This document shows, piece by piece, positions 1 through 7,658 of a stretch of DNA of 64,000 bases. Made by a program: the position numbers and the translations under genes. Position 1 is the stretch's first letter, and every line of letters begins with the position of its first letter. A model generated the notes under the pieces. That model saw nothing but the letters and a program-made list of their open reading frames with translations, made no database searches and was not told where the DNA came from. This DNA is from an uncultured Pseudomonadales bacterium. Lineage in GTDB: Bacteria > Pseudomonadota > Gammaproteobacteria > Pseudomonadales > Porticoccaceae. The stretch is taken from assembly GCA_943846685.1 (NCBI GenBank), contig OX044363.1, forward strand, positions 1,096,001-1,160,000, written 5' to 3'.

Positions 1-1802
1 GGCTGATCAGAAACCTTTTCTACCACTGGGTGGCGTCCGCCCTCAATATTGATGCCAGGCTGTTCGAGGAGCTCTGGCTGGCAGAAGTTTAAACTCTGGG
101 CGCGTTCGGCGAGAGTTGATAAAACATCCAGTTCGGAGATTGCAGCGGAACAGTTCTGCAGGGCTTCGAGGCTTTCGTTAAGGCGTTCCAGCAGCTCTTC
201 ATAGAGAAATTTCTCTCGAGCCAGCGAGCGACTTTTGGCGCTTAGGGCTTTGTCTTCAAAGGTTTTAAGTTCCGGGGTAATAAATCGCTCGGCATTTTTC
301 AGTGTCTGGCGGCGGATATATTCCACCGGGGCGTTATCGCTCTGACCGCGAGAGATTTCAATATAGTAGCCATGCACGCGGTTGTAGCCGACTTTTAGGG
401 TGGCGATGCCGGTGCGGGCTTTTTCGCGCTCTTCGAGTTCTAGCAGGTAGTCGCCGGCATTGGTATTCAGAGCGCGGAGTTCATCGAGTTCACTGTCGTA
501 ACCATCGGCTATAACGCCACCATCGCGAATAACAACTGGGGGATTTTCCTGAATAGCGTTGGCCAGTAGTTCCACTAAATCTGGCAGCGGTTTGGCTGTA
601 GTAGTTAGTTTGGCGAGATGCTCGACGGGTGCCTCAGCCAAGGCAGTTTCCAACTGCGGCAACACGGCGAGGGATTCATGCAGTCGGGTCAGGTCTCTAG
701 GTCGCGCTGAGCGCAGTGCTACTCGCGTGAGAATCCGCTCCATATCGCCGACCTGCTTTAAATACTCGTGCAGAGTTTCGTAAAGATAGTTGCTCTGCAG
801 GGCGGCGATAGTTTGCTGTCGGGCTTGCAGAGTGGGCAAATGCTGTAGCGGGCGGTTTAACCAGCGGCGTAAAAGACGGCTGGCCATATTGGTCGCAGTA
901 TTGTCGAGTACATCGAAGAGGGTATTTTCCTGGCCGCCGGTCATGTTGATATCCAGTTCAAGATTTTTGCGGCTCGAGGCATCCAGTGAAACGGTCTCGT
1001 CGCGATTCTCTGTGCTGATGCTGCGAATATGCGGCAGGGCACCGCGCTGGGTATCCTTGGCATACTGCAGCAGACAGCCTGCGGCGCTCATGGCTAGAGG
1101 CAGATGGTCACAGCCAAAGCCGCTGAGATCGCGGGTGCCGAACTGTTTGTTTAGTAATCGTTGGGCGCTGTCCAACTCAAATTCCCAGATATGGCGACGG
1201 CGAACACCGGGACGATTGGTGAGAAAGTCGTTGTCTGGCAGCTCTTCCGAAATAAGAATTTCAACCGGATTTAAGCGTTGCAGTTCACTGATTAATTCTT
1301 CTTCACTGGGCAGTTCGAGGAGCATAAATCGACCGCTGCTCATATCCAGCGTGGCCAAGCCAATAGTAGAGGTATCAGCATCACAGTGAACGGCCAGAAG
1401 AAGGTTGTCACGGCGCGCATCGAGCAGTGCTTCGTCACTGATAGTCCCCGGCGTAATTACCCGCATAACCTGACGCTCAACCGGACCTTTACTGGTTGCG
1501 GGGTCGCCGACCTGCTCACAGATAGCTACAGATAGGCCCTGTTTAACTAGCTTGGCCAGATAGCCCTCGGCGGCGTGATAGGGAACGCCGCACATGGGGA
1601 TAGGGTTACCGCCGGTTTTGCCTCTGGCAGTAAGAGTGATGTCGAGAATTTGACTGGCGCGTTTGGCATCGTCAAAAAACAGTTCATAAAAGTCGCCCAT
1701 ACGATAGAACACTATATCGTTGGGGTGTTCTGCCTTGATACGTAGATACTGCTGCATCATTGGTGTGTGTGTTTGTGAACTGGCTTGGGCTGTTGCGCTC
1801 AT
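1..1802 (-). CDS. mutS: DNA mismatch repair protein MutS (N-terminal ~600 residues; rest beyond window)
   Basis: MutS binds mismatched base pairs and recruits MutL. The minus-strand frame is open from an ATG at 1802 to the window edge. It gives about 600 of the roughly 860 residues usual for the family. The mismatch-reading Phe-x-Glu motif is present (MGDFYEL, F38 and E40). The connector, lever and clamp domains follow, and the frame runs off the edge at the EGRHPVVE-like stretch that precedes the ATPase domain. The Walker A motif is therefore outside the window, so this is an edge truncation and not a pseudogene. The ATG at 1802 opens a non-conserved 13-residue tail before the family start region (TPMMQQYL); an ATG at residue 15 is an alternative. 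The gene is divergent from cinA/recA, as in many gammaproteobacteria. Confidence 0.97.
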   Translation of the reverse strand, partial: MSATAQASSQTHTPMMQQYLRIKAEHPNDIVFYRMGDFYELFFDDAKRASQILDITLTARGKTGGNPIPMCGVPYHAAEGYLAKLVKQGLSVAICEQVGDPATSKGPVERQVMRVITPGTISDEALLDARRDNLLLAVHCDADTSTIGLATLDMSSGRFMLLELPSEEELISELQRLNPVEILISEELPDNDFLTNRPGVRRRHIWEFELDSAQRLLNKQFGTRDLSGFGCDHLPLAMSAAGCLLQYAKDTQRGALPHIRSISTENRDETVSLDASSRKNLELDINMTGGQENTLFDVLDNTATNMASRLLRRWLNRPLQHLPTLQARQQTIAALQSNYLYETLHEYLKQVGDMERILTRVALRSARPRDLTRLHESLAVLPQLETALAEAPVEHLAKLTTTAKPLPDLVELLANAIQENPPVVIRDGGVIADGYDSELDELRALNTNAGDYLLELEEREKARTGIATLKVGYNRVHGYYIEISRGQSDNAPVEYIRRQTLKNAERFITPELKTFEDKALSAKSRSLAREKFLYEELLERLNESLEALQNCSAAISELDVLSTLAERAQSLNFCQPELLEQPGINIEGGRHPVVEKVSDQ

Positions 1803-1889
1803 TAAACGGTGGCTCTTTATAAAATGACTTAACCGATAATGATTGATTACCGGGTCTAGCAAGGGCAAGAATTCTAACAGAGCGAAGGC

Positions 1890-1911
1890 TAAATCACAGT
1901 GCTGTGATTTA
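1890..1911. promoter_or_regulatory. 10-bp-arm palindrome between mutS and cinA
   Basis: Two perfect 10-bp arms, TAAATCACAG and CTGTGATTTA, are separated by only TG. The element lies in the divergent intergenic region, 88 bp from the mutS start and 51 bp from the cinA start. Such a compact, symmetric site suits a dimeric regulator better than a terminator, as no T-run follows. It does not read as a CRP site, because the TGTGA/TCACA half-sites are in the opposite order. The cognate protein is unknown. Confidence 0.45.
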
Positions 1912-1961
1912 AAGTCCAAATAAAACTATAGCCGCAGATAAAACGACGATACACTTTCCCT

Positions 1962-2459
1962 ATGCACAGTGAAATCTATCATCTTTCCGAACAGTTGGGC
2001 AGGGCGCTTTGGCAAAAAAGTGCCACAGTAACCAGCGCTGAATCCTGTACCGGTGGCGGAGTGGCTCAGGCTATTACCGCGGTCGCCGGAAGCTCGGCGT
2101 GGTTTGAGCGCAGTTTTGTTGCCTATGCCAACAGCGCCAAGCAGGAGATGCTCGGCGTGGATGGCGCACTGCTTAAAGAGCATGGCGCGGTTTCAGAGCC
2201 GGTGGTGATCAGTATGGTCAAAGGTGCAGCGCGCCTTGCCCGTGCAGATTACGCAGTAGCGATTAGTGGTATTGCCGGGCCAGATGGTGGCAGTGAAGAT
2301 AAGCCGGTTGGGACAGTTTGGTTTGCCTGGCGGAGTCCGAATGGGGTTGTCGCGCGTAAGTACCTTTTGTCAGGTGACCGTCATTCAGTCCGCGAGCAAG
2401 CAGTAAAAATTTCTCTGCAAGAACTCTTGCATCAGGTTACTGGATGTAATACTGTATAA
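1962..2459 (+). CDS. pncC: CinA C-terminal-domain protein, NMN amidohydrolase (PncC type)
   Basis: This 165-residue protein corresponds to the stand-alone C-terminal domain of CinA. The family deamidates nicotinamide mononucleotide to nicotinic acid mononucleotide in the pyridine nucleotide cycle. Family motifs are visible: TSAESCTGGGVAQAIT near residues 24-39, the YANSAKQEMLGV segment, and AISGIAGPDGG followed by KPVGTVWFAW in the second half. The N-terminal molybdopterin-binding domain of full CinA is absent, which is normal for gammaproteobacteria. It sits directly upstream of recA. Its stop codon lies inside the recA SOS box, so recA probably has its own LexA-controlled promoter at the end of this gene. 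Confidence 0.9.
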   Translation: MHSEIYHLSEQLGRALWQKSATVTSAESCTGGGVAQAITAVAGSSAWFERSFVAYANSAKQEMLGVDGALLKEHGAVSEPVVISMVKGAARLARADYAVAISGIAGPDGGSEDKPVGTVWFAWRSPNGVVARKYLLSGDRHSVREQAVKISLQELLHQVTGCNTV

Positions 2460-2467
2460 CCATACAG
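2452..2467 (+). promoter_or_regulatory. LexA (SOS) box of recA
   Basis: The sequence CTGTATAACCATACAG matches the LexA consensus CTGT-N8-ACAG exactly, and the flanking TA and CA extend the similarity to the 20-bp E. coli-type box. It lies 60 bp before the recA start and overlaps the cinA stop codon at 2457-2459. LexA repression with induction on DNA damage is inferred from the match and from the known regulation of recA. Confidence 0.9.
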
Positions 2468-2527
2468 CAACTGATCAAGTAACCAGTAGTTAGAGATCAT
2501 AACAATATTTATAACGAGGACAGAATA

Positions 2528-3556
2528 ATGGATGCCAATAAATCAAAAGCACTAGAAGCCGCGCTTGGTCAGATCGAACGACAGTTTGGTAAGGGCACAG
2601 TAATGCGTATGGGTGAGGGCACCCGTCAGGCAGTTCCCGCTATATCAACGGGTTCACTGGGTTTAGATATTGCACTGGGCATTGGCGGTCTGCCAAAAGG
2701 CCGAGTGGTTGAGATCTACGGACCTGAATCCTCTGGTAAGACAACTCTGACGCTGCAGGTGATTGCCGAGGCACAAAAAGCCGGTGGCACCTGTGCCTTT
2801 ATTGATGCGGAGCACGCGCTTGATCCTGTCTATGCCGAGAAACTCGGTGTTTCAGTTGATGACCTGATTGTCTCACAGCCAGATACCGGTGAGCAGGCTC
2901 TTGAAGTCACCGATATGCTGGTTCGCTCTGGTGCCTGTGATGTACTGGTTGTTGACTCAGTGGCGGCATTGACACCACGTGCCGAGATTGAAGGCGAGAT
3001 GGGTGATCACCATGTTGGCTTGCAGGCGCGACTGATGTCTCAGGCACTGCGAAAGCTGACCGGTAATATTAAAACGGCAAACTGTCTGGTTATCTTTATC
3101 AACCAGATTCGTATGAAGATTGGCGTGATGTTTGGCAACCCGGAAACGACTACTGGTGGTAATGCACTGAAGTTTTACTCTTCGGTACGTCTGGATATTC
3201 GCCGTATTGGTGCGGTTAAAAATGGCGATGAGATTGTCGGTAATGAAACCCGAGTCAAAGTAGTAAAGAATAAGGTGGCACCGCCATTTAAACAGACTGA
3301 ATTCCAAATCCTCTATGGTCAGGGTATCAACCGCAATGGCGAATTGGTGGATCTGGGTGTTAAGCATGGTCTGATTGATAAGTCTGGCGCCTGGTATGCT
3401 TATAAAGGTAATAAGATCGGTCAGGGTAAAGCCAATGTGGGTATTTATCTGACGGAAAATCCAGAAGTTGCTGCTGAAATTGAAGCCTTTATTCGCTCAA
3501 AAGAGCTCGGTGGCGAAGCGCCAACGGAAGAGTCAGCTGGTGATGTAGCAAAGTAA
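2528..3556 (+). CDS. recA: Recombinase RecA
   Basis: RecA forms filaments on single-stranded DNA, drives homologous strand exchange and triggers LexA self-cleavage. The 342-residue length is standard. The start region [23 protein letters not shown] is family-typical, Walker A reads GPESSGKTT near residues 65-73, and the L2-region segment [15 protein letters not shown] is present. No intein interrupts it. A ribosome site (ACGAGGA) lies just upstream of the ATG. An exact SOS box upstream and a strong hairpin terminator downstream make recA a self-contained unit. recX follows after a 227-bp gap. Confidence 0.99.
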   Translation: MDANKSKALEAALGQIERQFGKGTVMRMGEGTRQAVPAISTGSLGLDIALGIGGLPKGRVVEIYGPESSGKTTLTLQVIAEAQKAGGTCAFIDAEHALDPVYAEKLGVSVDDLIVSQPDTGEQALEVTDMLVRSGACDVLVVDSVAALTPRAEIEGEMGDHHVGLQARLMSQALRKLTGNIKTANCLVIFINQIRMKIGVMFGNPETTTGGNALKFYSSVRLDIRRIGAVKNGDEIVGNETRVKVVKNKVAPPFKQTEFQILYGQGINRNGELVDLGVKHGLIDKSGAWYAYKGNKIGQGKANVGIYLTENPEVAAEIEAFIRSKELGGEAPTEESAGDVAK

Positions 3557-3626
3557 TTTGATTGACGAGCAGAGCAGTTTTCTCTCGATGGCTTTTAGTT
3601 GGTTTTTTAGCTAATTTAAGCACCAC

Positions 3627-3653
3627 AAAAAGCGCCTTTTGGCGCTTTTTGTC
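3627..3653 (+). terminator. Rho-independent terminator after recA
   Basis: A perfect 10-bp stem, AAAAAGCGCC and GGCGCTTTTT, encloses a TTTT loop at 3637-3640, and the right arm ends in a T-run. It lies 70 bp past the recA stop and should end most recA transcripts before recX. Confidence 0.9.
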
Positions 3654-3696
3654 TATTAGAACGTAAATAAAGATAAAGACCTAAGGCTTTGAAAGT

Positions 3697-3753
3697 AGTA
3701 CTGGAAAGGTAGTACTGGAAAGGACTAAGTACTGGAAAGAAAGTACTGGAAAA
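3697..3753 (+). repeat. Four short direct repeats AGTACTGGAAAG between recA and recX
   Basis: Copies start at 3697, 3711, 3728 and 3742. The first three read AGTACTGGAAAG, and the last ends in A instead of G. The spacing is 14, 17 and 14 bp. They occupy the stretch from shortly after the recA terminator to 30 bp before the recX start. They could be a cluster of protein binding sites in a recX promoter or a product of slippage. Confidence 0.85.
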
Positions 3754-3783
3754 AGCTAAGCAATAAACAAGAGGCACTGATTT

Positions 3784-4320
3784 ATGTTGCAAGACCCAGC
3801 AGAAATCACACCAGCAAAAATTCGTATAGCGGCGATGGATTTACTCACCGGTAGAGAGTACTCCCGTGCCGAATTGGCGACCAAGCTTAATAAGCGCTTT
3901 GATTCTCACACCTCTATCGATCAGGTGCTAGTGCAGATTGCTGAAGAGGGTCTGCAGTCGGATAAGCGCTTTACTGAAGCCTATATACGATCCCGCATCT
4001 ACCGTGGCCATGGTCTCAATCGCATCCGTCAGGATATTCGTCAAAAAGGAGTCGCCGATGAGCTGGTTGCTGTGGCACTAGAAGAGGCTGATATTGATTG
4101 GTTTGAACTGGCCAGAGAGGTAGCCGAGCGTAAGTTTGGACTGCGCAAGTCTGAGAGTCATAGATCGTCTACAGATCATGCAACTGATCATGCCGCAAGC
4201 CAGAAAGAAAAAGCCAAGCGGATGCGCTTTATGCAGTACCGAGGGTTCAGTTACGACCAGATTAAATATGCACTGGATTCATCGGTAGATGACGATAGTT
4301 TCGATCACTCAATAGACTGA
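3784..4320 (+). CDS. recX: Regulatory protein RecX
   Basis: RecX binds RecA filaments and limits their extension and activity. The 178-residue protein has the expected three-helix-repeat character, with family segments LTGREYSRAELATKL near residues 21-35, the central SDKRFTEAYIRSRIYRGHGLNRIRQDIRQKGV, and the C-terminal RFMQYRGFSYDQIKYAL. A polar Ser/His-rich insert (ESHRSSTDHATDHAASQ) near residue 125 is longer than usual. The gene follows recA, which is the usual order, but after a terminator and a repeat cluster, so read-through or its own promoter must supply transcription. Confidence 0.93.
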   Translation: MLQDPAEITPAKIRIAAMDLLTGREYSRAELATKLNKRFDSHTSIDQVLVQIAEEGLQSDKRFTEAYIRSRIYRGHGLNRIRQDIRQKGVADELVAVALEEADIDWFELAREVAERKFGLRKSESHRSSTDHATDHAASQKEKAKRMRFMQYRGFSYDQIKYALDSSVDDDSFDHSID

Positions 4321-4347
4321 TCTTCGGTTCTAATACTCCCCCTTTTT

Positions 4348-5322
4348 TTATAGATAGCTGTTAAATATCTTTGCCAGTCGCGGCTCAATCCAACTGTGCG
4401 CAGCAAGATTTAGAATAAACCCGCAATGCCCGCCAAATGTCTGTATATCAATATTAAGCTGATCAGGACAGTTGATTCTCTGAATATCCGCCACTGGAAT
4501 AATTGGGTCATCCTGCGAGGCGATAAGGTGCGCCGGAACCCTGAGATTGGCAAGCCGATCTCCGGTCAGTGCGTAGGATGAAAAGTAGCTATCTATATCG
4601 TCAAACGGCGTATATTTGGTAATAAACAGGTTATTCATATCGTTGATTGAACGGGCGCTGTCGAGGGCCTCGGCAAAATCATATTCGGGGAAGTGCTTAA
4701 GCTTTTTCTTTAGTGAATTACTCCAGCGATAGAAGAAATATTTCTCATAGAAAAACACCGTTCGATCCAGTGCAATCATGGCGTTAATCGGATCCACCGG
4801 CGGGCAAATGCCCACAGTGGAGTTTAGGTTTAGCCTTTGACCATGGTCTGCGGCAATACGCAGGGCAAAGTTGGCCCCCAGTGAAAATCCGCAGAGAAAG
4901 GTTTTTTGATAGCTGTATTGCTGATTAAAGTCGGCAATCGCTCCGGCGACTTCATCGGTCAGGGTTGAATTAAAAATACCCTGATTGAGATGTTGAGTGT
5001 CGCCATGGTCGCGGAGATTGAGGCGCAAGATATCAAAACCCTGCTTTAGAAGATAATTGGCGGTGGTGACCTGATAGGCTGATTTACTCGACCCCTCCCA
5101 GCCATGAATCAAAATAATCACCGCACCGTTTGGTGTCTGGCTGCGGTCATACTCTGCTGTGAGCCGGGTTCCATCCTCTGCAGTAAGAATCAGTGACTCA
5201 CTATTCAACTGCTGAACCAAACGCTTGGCACGAAATTTTCTCGGCCCGACACTATTGAGAATACTTTGGATATGAGGGTTTTTTAATAACCGGGGTGGGG
5301 TAAATGGGTCGGATGTAGTCAT
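4348..5322 (-). CDS. YheT-family alpha/beta hydrolase
   Basis: This 324-residue protein is a predicted serine hydrolase of the YheT/ABHD1-3 type, whose natural substrates in bacteria are uncertain. The N-terminal FTPPRLLKNPHIQSIL segment is a family hallmark. The oxyanion region is HGWEGSS, the nucleophile elbow is GFSLGAN with Ser147, the acid is probably in SQDDPIIP, and the catalytic His is His299 in GGHCGF. No signal peptide is seen, so it is cytosolic. It is convergent with recX, and the two stop codons are 27 bp apart without a clear shared terminator. Confidence 0.88.
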   Translation of the reverse strand: MTTSDPFTPPRLLKNPHIQSILNSVGPRKFRAKRLVQQLNSESLILTAEDGTRLTAEYDRSQTPNGAVIILIHGWEGSSKSAYQVTTANYLLKQGFDILRLNLRDHGDTQHLNQGIFNSTLTDEVAGAIADFNQQYSYQKTFLCGFSLGANFALRIAADHGQRLNLNSTVGICPPVDPINAMIALDRTVFFYEKYFFYRWSNSLKKKLKHFPEYDFAEALDSARSINDMNNLFITKYTPFDDIDSYFSSYALTGDRLANLRVPAHLIASQDDPIIPVADIQRINCPDQLNIDIQTFGGHCGFILNLAAHSWIEPRLAKIFNSYL

Positions 5323-5474
5323 ATTAGATAGAGTGTTAATTATTTTTATTGGTGAGGGTGATTTTTATACTAATATTTTTATGCTCAGGTTTTAATATTA
5401 GTTGCTTGAAGGTTGAAGGGCCAATGTTTTCTACCATTTAGTAATTCCCTCATCTGTGTATCAGGGAGATCAAG

Positions 5475-5972
5475 ATGAAGATAATCCAACTTACAGGGTC
5501 TGTATTAGTTCTTTTATTATCAGTTTTATTATTTACCAGTCAGGGTTTTGCGGAGCAGGCGGTGAATTCCAATGCTTCGGAGTCTGTCAGTACTGGCAAT
5601 ACTTCAAAAGTTGAGAGCCTAACAGATCAACTAGAAGACCTAGAGGATGATGTAAATCCAGCGGCTTGGAATATCCGCAATGGTTGTGTACCCTTAAATA
5701 GAATAAAACGTATCAAGTTTGTCGATGATCAGACTGCGTTGTTGTCTATACGGAATAGAGATTCTGGCAAGAAGAAGATCATACTGAAGCTTAAGCGCCG
5801 GTGCCCCGGTATCAAGCGCAACGGCTATATTCACCATGCTGGCGGACTTAAACTGTGCGCCGGATTTGATCGATTTAGCGTTTTGGGTTCTTCGGGCTAT
5901 AGCTGTCGAATAGGCTCGTTGGAACCTTATGTAAATATTGAAGAGCCAGCAACTGAAAGGGATTTGGACTAA
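5475..5972 (+). CDS. Exported DUF6491-like protein of unknown function
   Basis: The 165-residue product starts with a clear signal peptide (MKIIQLTGSVLVLLLSVLLFTSQGFA, cut probably after GFA). A Ser/Thr-rich linker follows, then a domain with four cysteines. The pattern includes NGCVPLNRIKRIKFVDDQTALL, RRCPG, KLCAGFD and SCRIGSLEPYV. This matches what I recall of DUF6491 proteins, whose function is not known. The paired Cys suggest disulphides in the periplasm. A GGGAG-like ribosome site precedes the ATG. The next gene, an M23 peptidase, starts 42 bp later and may be co-transcribed. Confidence 0.7.
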   Translation: MKIIQLTGSVLVLLLSVLLFTSQGFAEQAVNSNASESVSTGNTSKVESLTDQLEDLEDDVNPAAWNIRNGCVPLNRIKRIKFVDDQTALLSIRNRDSGKKKIILKLKRRCPGIKRNGYIHHAGGLKLCAGFDRFSVLGSSGYSCRIGSLEPYVNIEEPATERDLD

Positions 5973-6014
5973 ACCCTTTTCTGAGGCTCTAAAAGTTGTT
6001 GTTTAGGGCCTTAA

Positions 6015-6887
6015 ATGATTCCAATAAATCGCTTTATTAACTACTTCCTCAACCTATTCCAAGCACTGGTGTCGGTTTGGTTGCTTCTTGCGGCCAGTAT
6101 TTTTTCTTCTAGCAGCGCACAGGCCGAATCGGTGATTGTCTGGCAGGGCAGTTGGCAGCAGGGTGGGCTTTTGTTGGGTCAGATTGACCCCAGCCACCAT
6201 GTCAGTGTTGCCGGTGAGTCAATAAAAACTACCGAGGATGGACACTTTCTGTTTGGCCTCGGGCGCAATGCTCAGGGCGCTTCATCTTTTATTATCAGCA
6301 GACCCAATGGCACTATTATAGAAGAGCAATATCCGGTTGCCGAGCGGGATTTCCCCATACAGCGTATCGAAGGTGTTCCCCAGCGGACGGTGACACCACC
6401 GGCGGAACAGTTGCAGAGAATTAAGTCTGACTCTGCGCTAGTTGGTAAGGCACGGCGTGATGTGACCGATAAAACTGATTTTCTCAAGGGTTTTATAAAG
6501 CCTTTGCAGGGTCCCAAAACCGGAGTCTATGGCAGTCAGCGATTCTATAACGGTGTGCCAAAAAGTCCCCACTATGGTGTCGATTACGCCGCGCCGACGG
6601 GCACTGAAGTCATTGCGCCGGCGGCGGGTATAGTTCGTCTGGCTCACCGAGATCTTTTTTACTCCGGGGGCACGCTGATTATTGATCACGGGCATGGCCT
6701 CAGCTCCAGCTTTTTGCATCTCAGTGATATCCTTGTTGCCGAGGGTAGTCGCGTTGAGCGTGGTGATTCAATTGCCAAAGTCGGCGCCACAGGTCGTGCA
6801 ACGGGCCCCCATTTGGATTGGCGGATGAACTGGCGCAATGTCCGCGTTGACCCAGAGCTGGTTCTTAAGGCGCTTCCTGCGCAGTAG
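6015..6887 (+). CDS. Secreted M23 (LytM/lysostaphin-type) peptidase-like protein
   Basis: M23 proteins are zinc endopeptidases or regulators acting on peptidoglycan cross-bridges. The 290-residue protein has an N-terminal signal segment ending near SSSAQA (about residue 37), a beta-rich middle part, and a C-terminal M23 domain from about residue 160. The first zinc motif HxxxD is present (His186, Asp190, in HYGVDYAAP), as is IIDHGHGLSSSFLHL. The final HxH motif reads HLD (His266-Leu-Asp268) in ATGPHLDWRMNW, so the usual third zinc ligand, the second His, is Asp. This may be a subfamily trait with Asp as ligand, or a non-catalytic regulator. The fold assignment is firm; activity is uncertain. 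Confidence 0.88.
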   Translation: MIPINRFINYFLNLFQALVSVWLLLAASIFSSSSAQAESVIVWQGSWQQGGLLLGQIDPSHHVSVAGESIKTTEDGHFLFGLGRNAQGASSFIISRPNGTIIEEQYPVAERDFPIQRIEGVPQRTVTPPAEQLQRIKSDSALVGKARRDVTDKTDFLKGFIKPLQGPKTGVYGSQRFYNGVPKSPHYGVDYAAPTGTEVIAPAAGIVRLAHRDLFYSGGTLIIDHGHGLSSSFLHLSDILVAEGSRVERGDSIAKVGATGRATGPHLDWRMNWRNVRVDPELVLKALPAQ

Positions 6888-6991
6888 TTATTCATTCTTT
6901 TTATATTTATTAACAGCGATATCTTCCACAGGCCATGGCGGTTTTGGGGGATTTTCAGTACACTAACGCGGTTTTGAAACGGACGGTTATC

Positions 6992-7231
6992 GTGGACAAA
7001 AAACTTTTAAGTATATTGGTTTGCCCGGTTAGCAAGGCACCTCTCGAATATAATAAAGATAAGCAGGAATTAGTTTGCCGGGCCAGTGGTCTAGCTTACC
7101 CCATACGTGATGGTATTCCAGTGATGTTGGAGACTGAGGCGCGGCCTCTCGATGCTGATGAAAAGCTTCGTGATTCTTCTGGCGCAGCTTCTTCTGATAG
7201 CGGCTCATTCGACAGCAGTTCTGCTCAATAA
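6992..7231 (+). CDS. Trm112-family (YcaR-like) zinc-ribbon-type small protein
   Basis: This short protein has the family core [52 protein letters not shown] chose the GTG at 6992 because the family begins exactly there and a GGACGG site precedes it; an upstream in-frame start at 6935 would add 19 non-conserved residues. The usual CPxC pair reads CPVS, so one zinc ligand of the first pair is missing, and only one Cys (VCR) remains in the second. A Ser/Asp-rich tail of about 20 residues is added. In many gammaproteobacteria this gene sits near lpxK/kdsB; here it lies between an M23 gene and a HIT gene. Function is unknown in bacteria. Confidence 0.85.
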   Translation: MDKKLLSILVCPVSKAPLEYNKDKQELVCRASGLAYPIRDGIPVMLETEARPLDADEKLRDSSGAASSDSGSFDSSSAQ

Positions 7232-7248
7232 CCTCTGAGGTGCTGACG

Positions 7249-7617
7249 ATGGCTGAGACAACTTTATTTACCCGAATTATCAATCGCGAAATCCCCGCAG
7301 AGATTATCTATGAAGATGATCTGTGTATTGTGATCAATGATATTTCGCCGCAGGCACCGGTACATATGCTGGTTATCCCGCGCAAGCCGATCGCCAAGTT
7401 AGCCGATGCGGGTGAGGACGATAAGTCGCTGCTCGGGCATTTAATGTGGGTGGCCGGCGAAGTGGCAAGGCAGGCTGGTGTTGCTGAGTCTTTCCGGCTG
7501 GTGGTTAACAATGGTCTCGGCGCGGGTCAGACTGTTTTTCATCTGCACCTGCATGTACTGGCCGATTCCCAGGCCGATTCCAAGAGCAGCGAAACATTCT
7601 CTGAATCAAATATATAA
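7249..7617 (+). CDS. hinT: HIT-family purine nucleotide hydrolase (HinT type)
   Basis: HinT proteins hydrolyse nucleoside phosphoramidates such as adenylated lysine. The 122-residue protein starts MAETTLFTRIINREIPAEIIYEDD and carries the histidine triad HLHLHVLA near its end, preceded by NNGLGAGQTVF. The ATG at 7249 is preferred over the GTG at 7240 because a CTGAGG site lies 8 bp before it and the GTG overlaps that site. The last 15 residues are Ser/Asp-rich. It is downstream of the Trm112-like gene by 17 bp and upstream of alaS by 41 bp. Confidence 0.93.
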   Translation: MAETTLFTRIINREIPAEIIYEDDLCIVINDISPQAPVHMLVIPRKPIAKLADAGEDDKSLLGHLMWVAGEVARQAGVAESFRLVVNNGLGAGQTVFHLHLHVLADSQADSKSSETFSESNI

Positions 7618-7658
7618 GGCACAGGTCACAACGACCTGGCCATAATTGGAAATAATTA

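Noticed and set aside
302-1389. Plus-strand frames across the first 1.4 kb
   Set aside because: They are shadows of the strongly conserved minus-strand mutS frame.
1890-1911. CRP site between mutS and cinA
   Set aside because: The half-sites are inverted relative to TGTGA-N6-TCACA, so the palindrome is not a CRP consensus.
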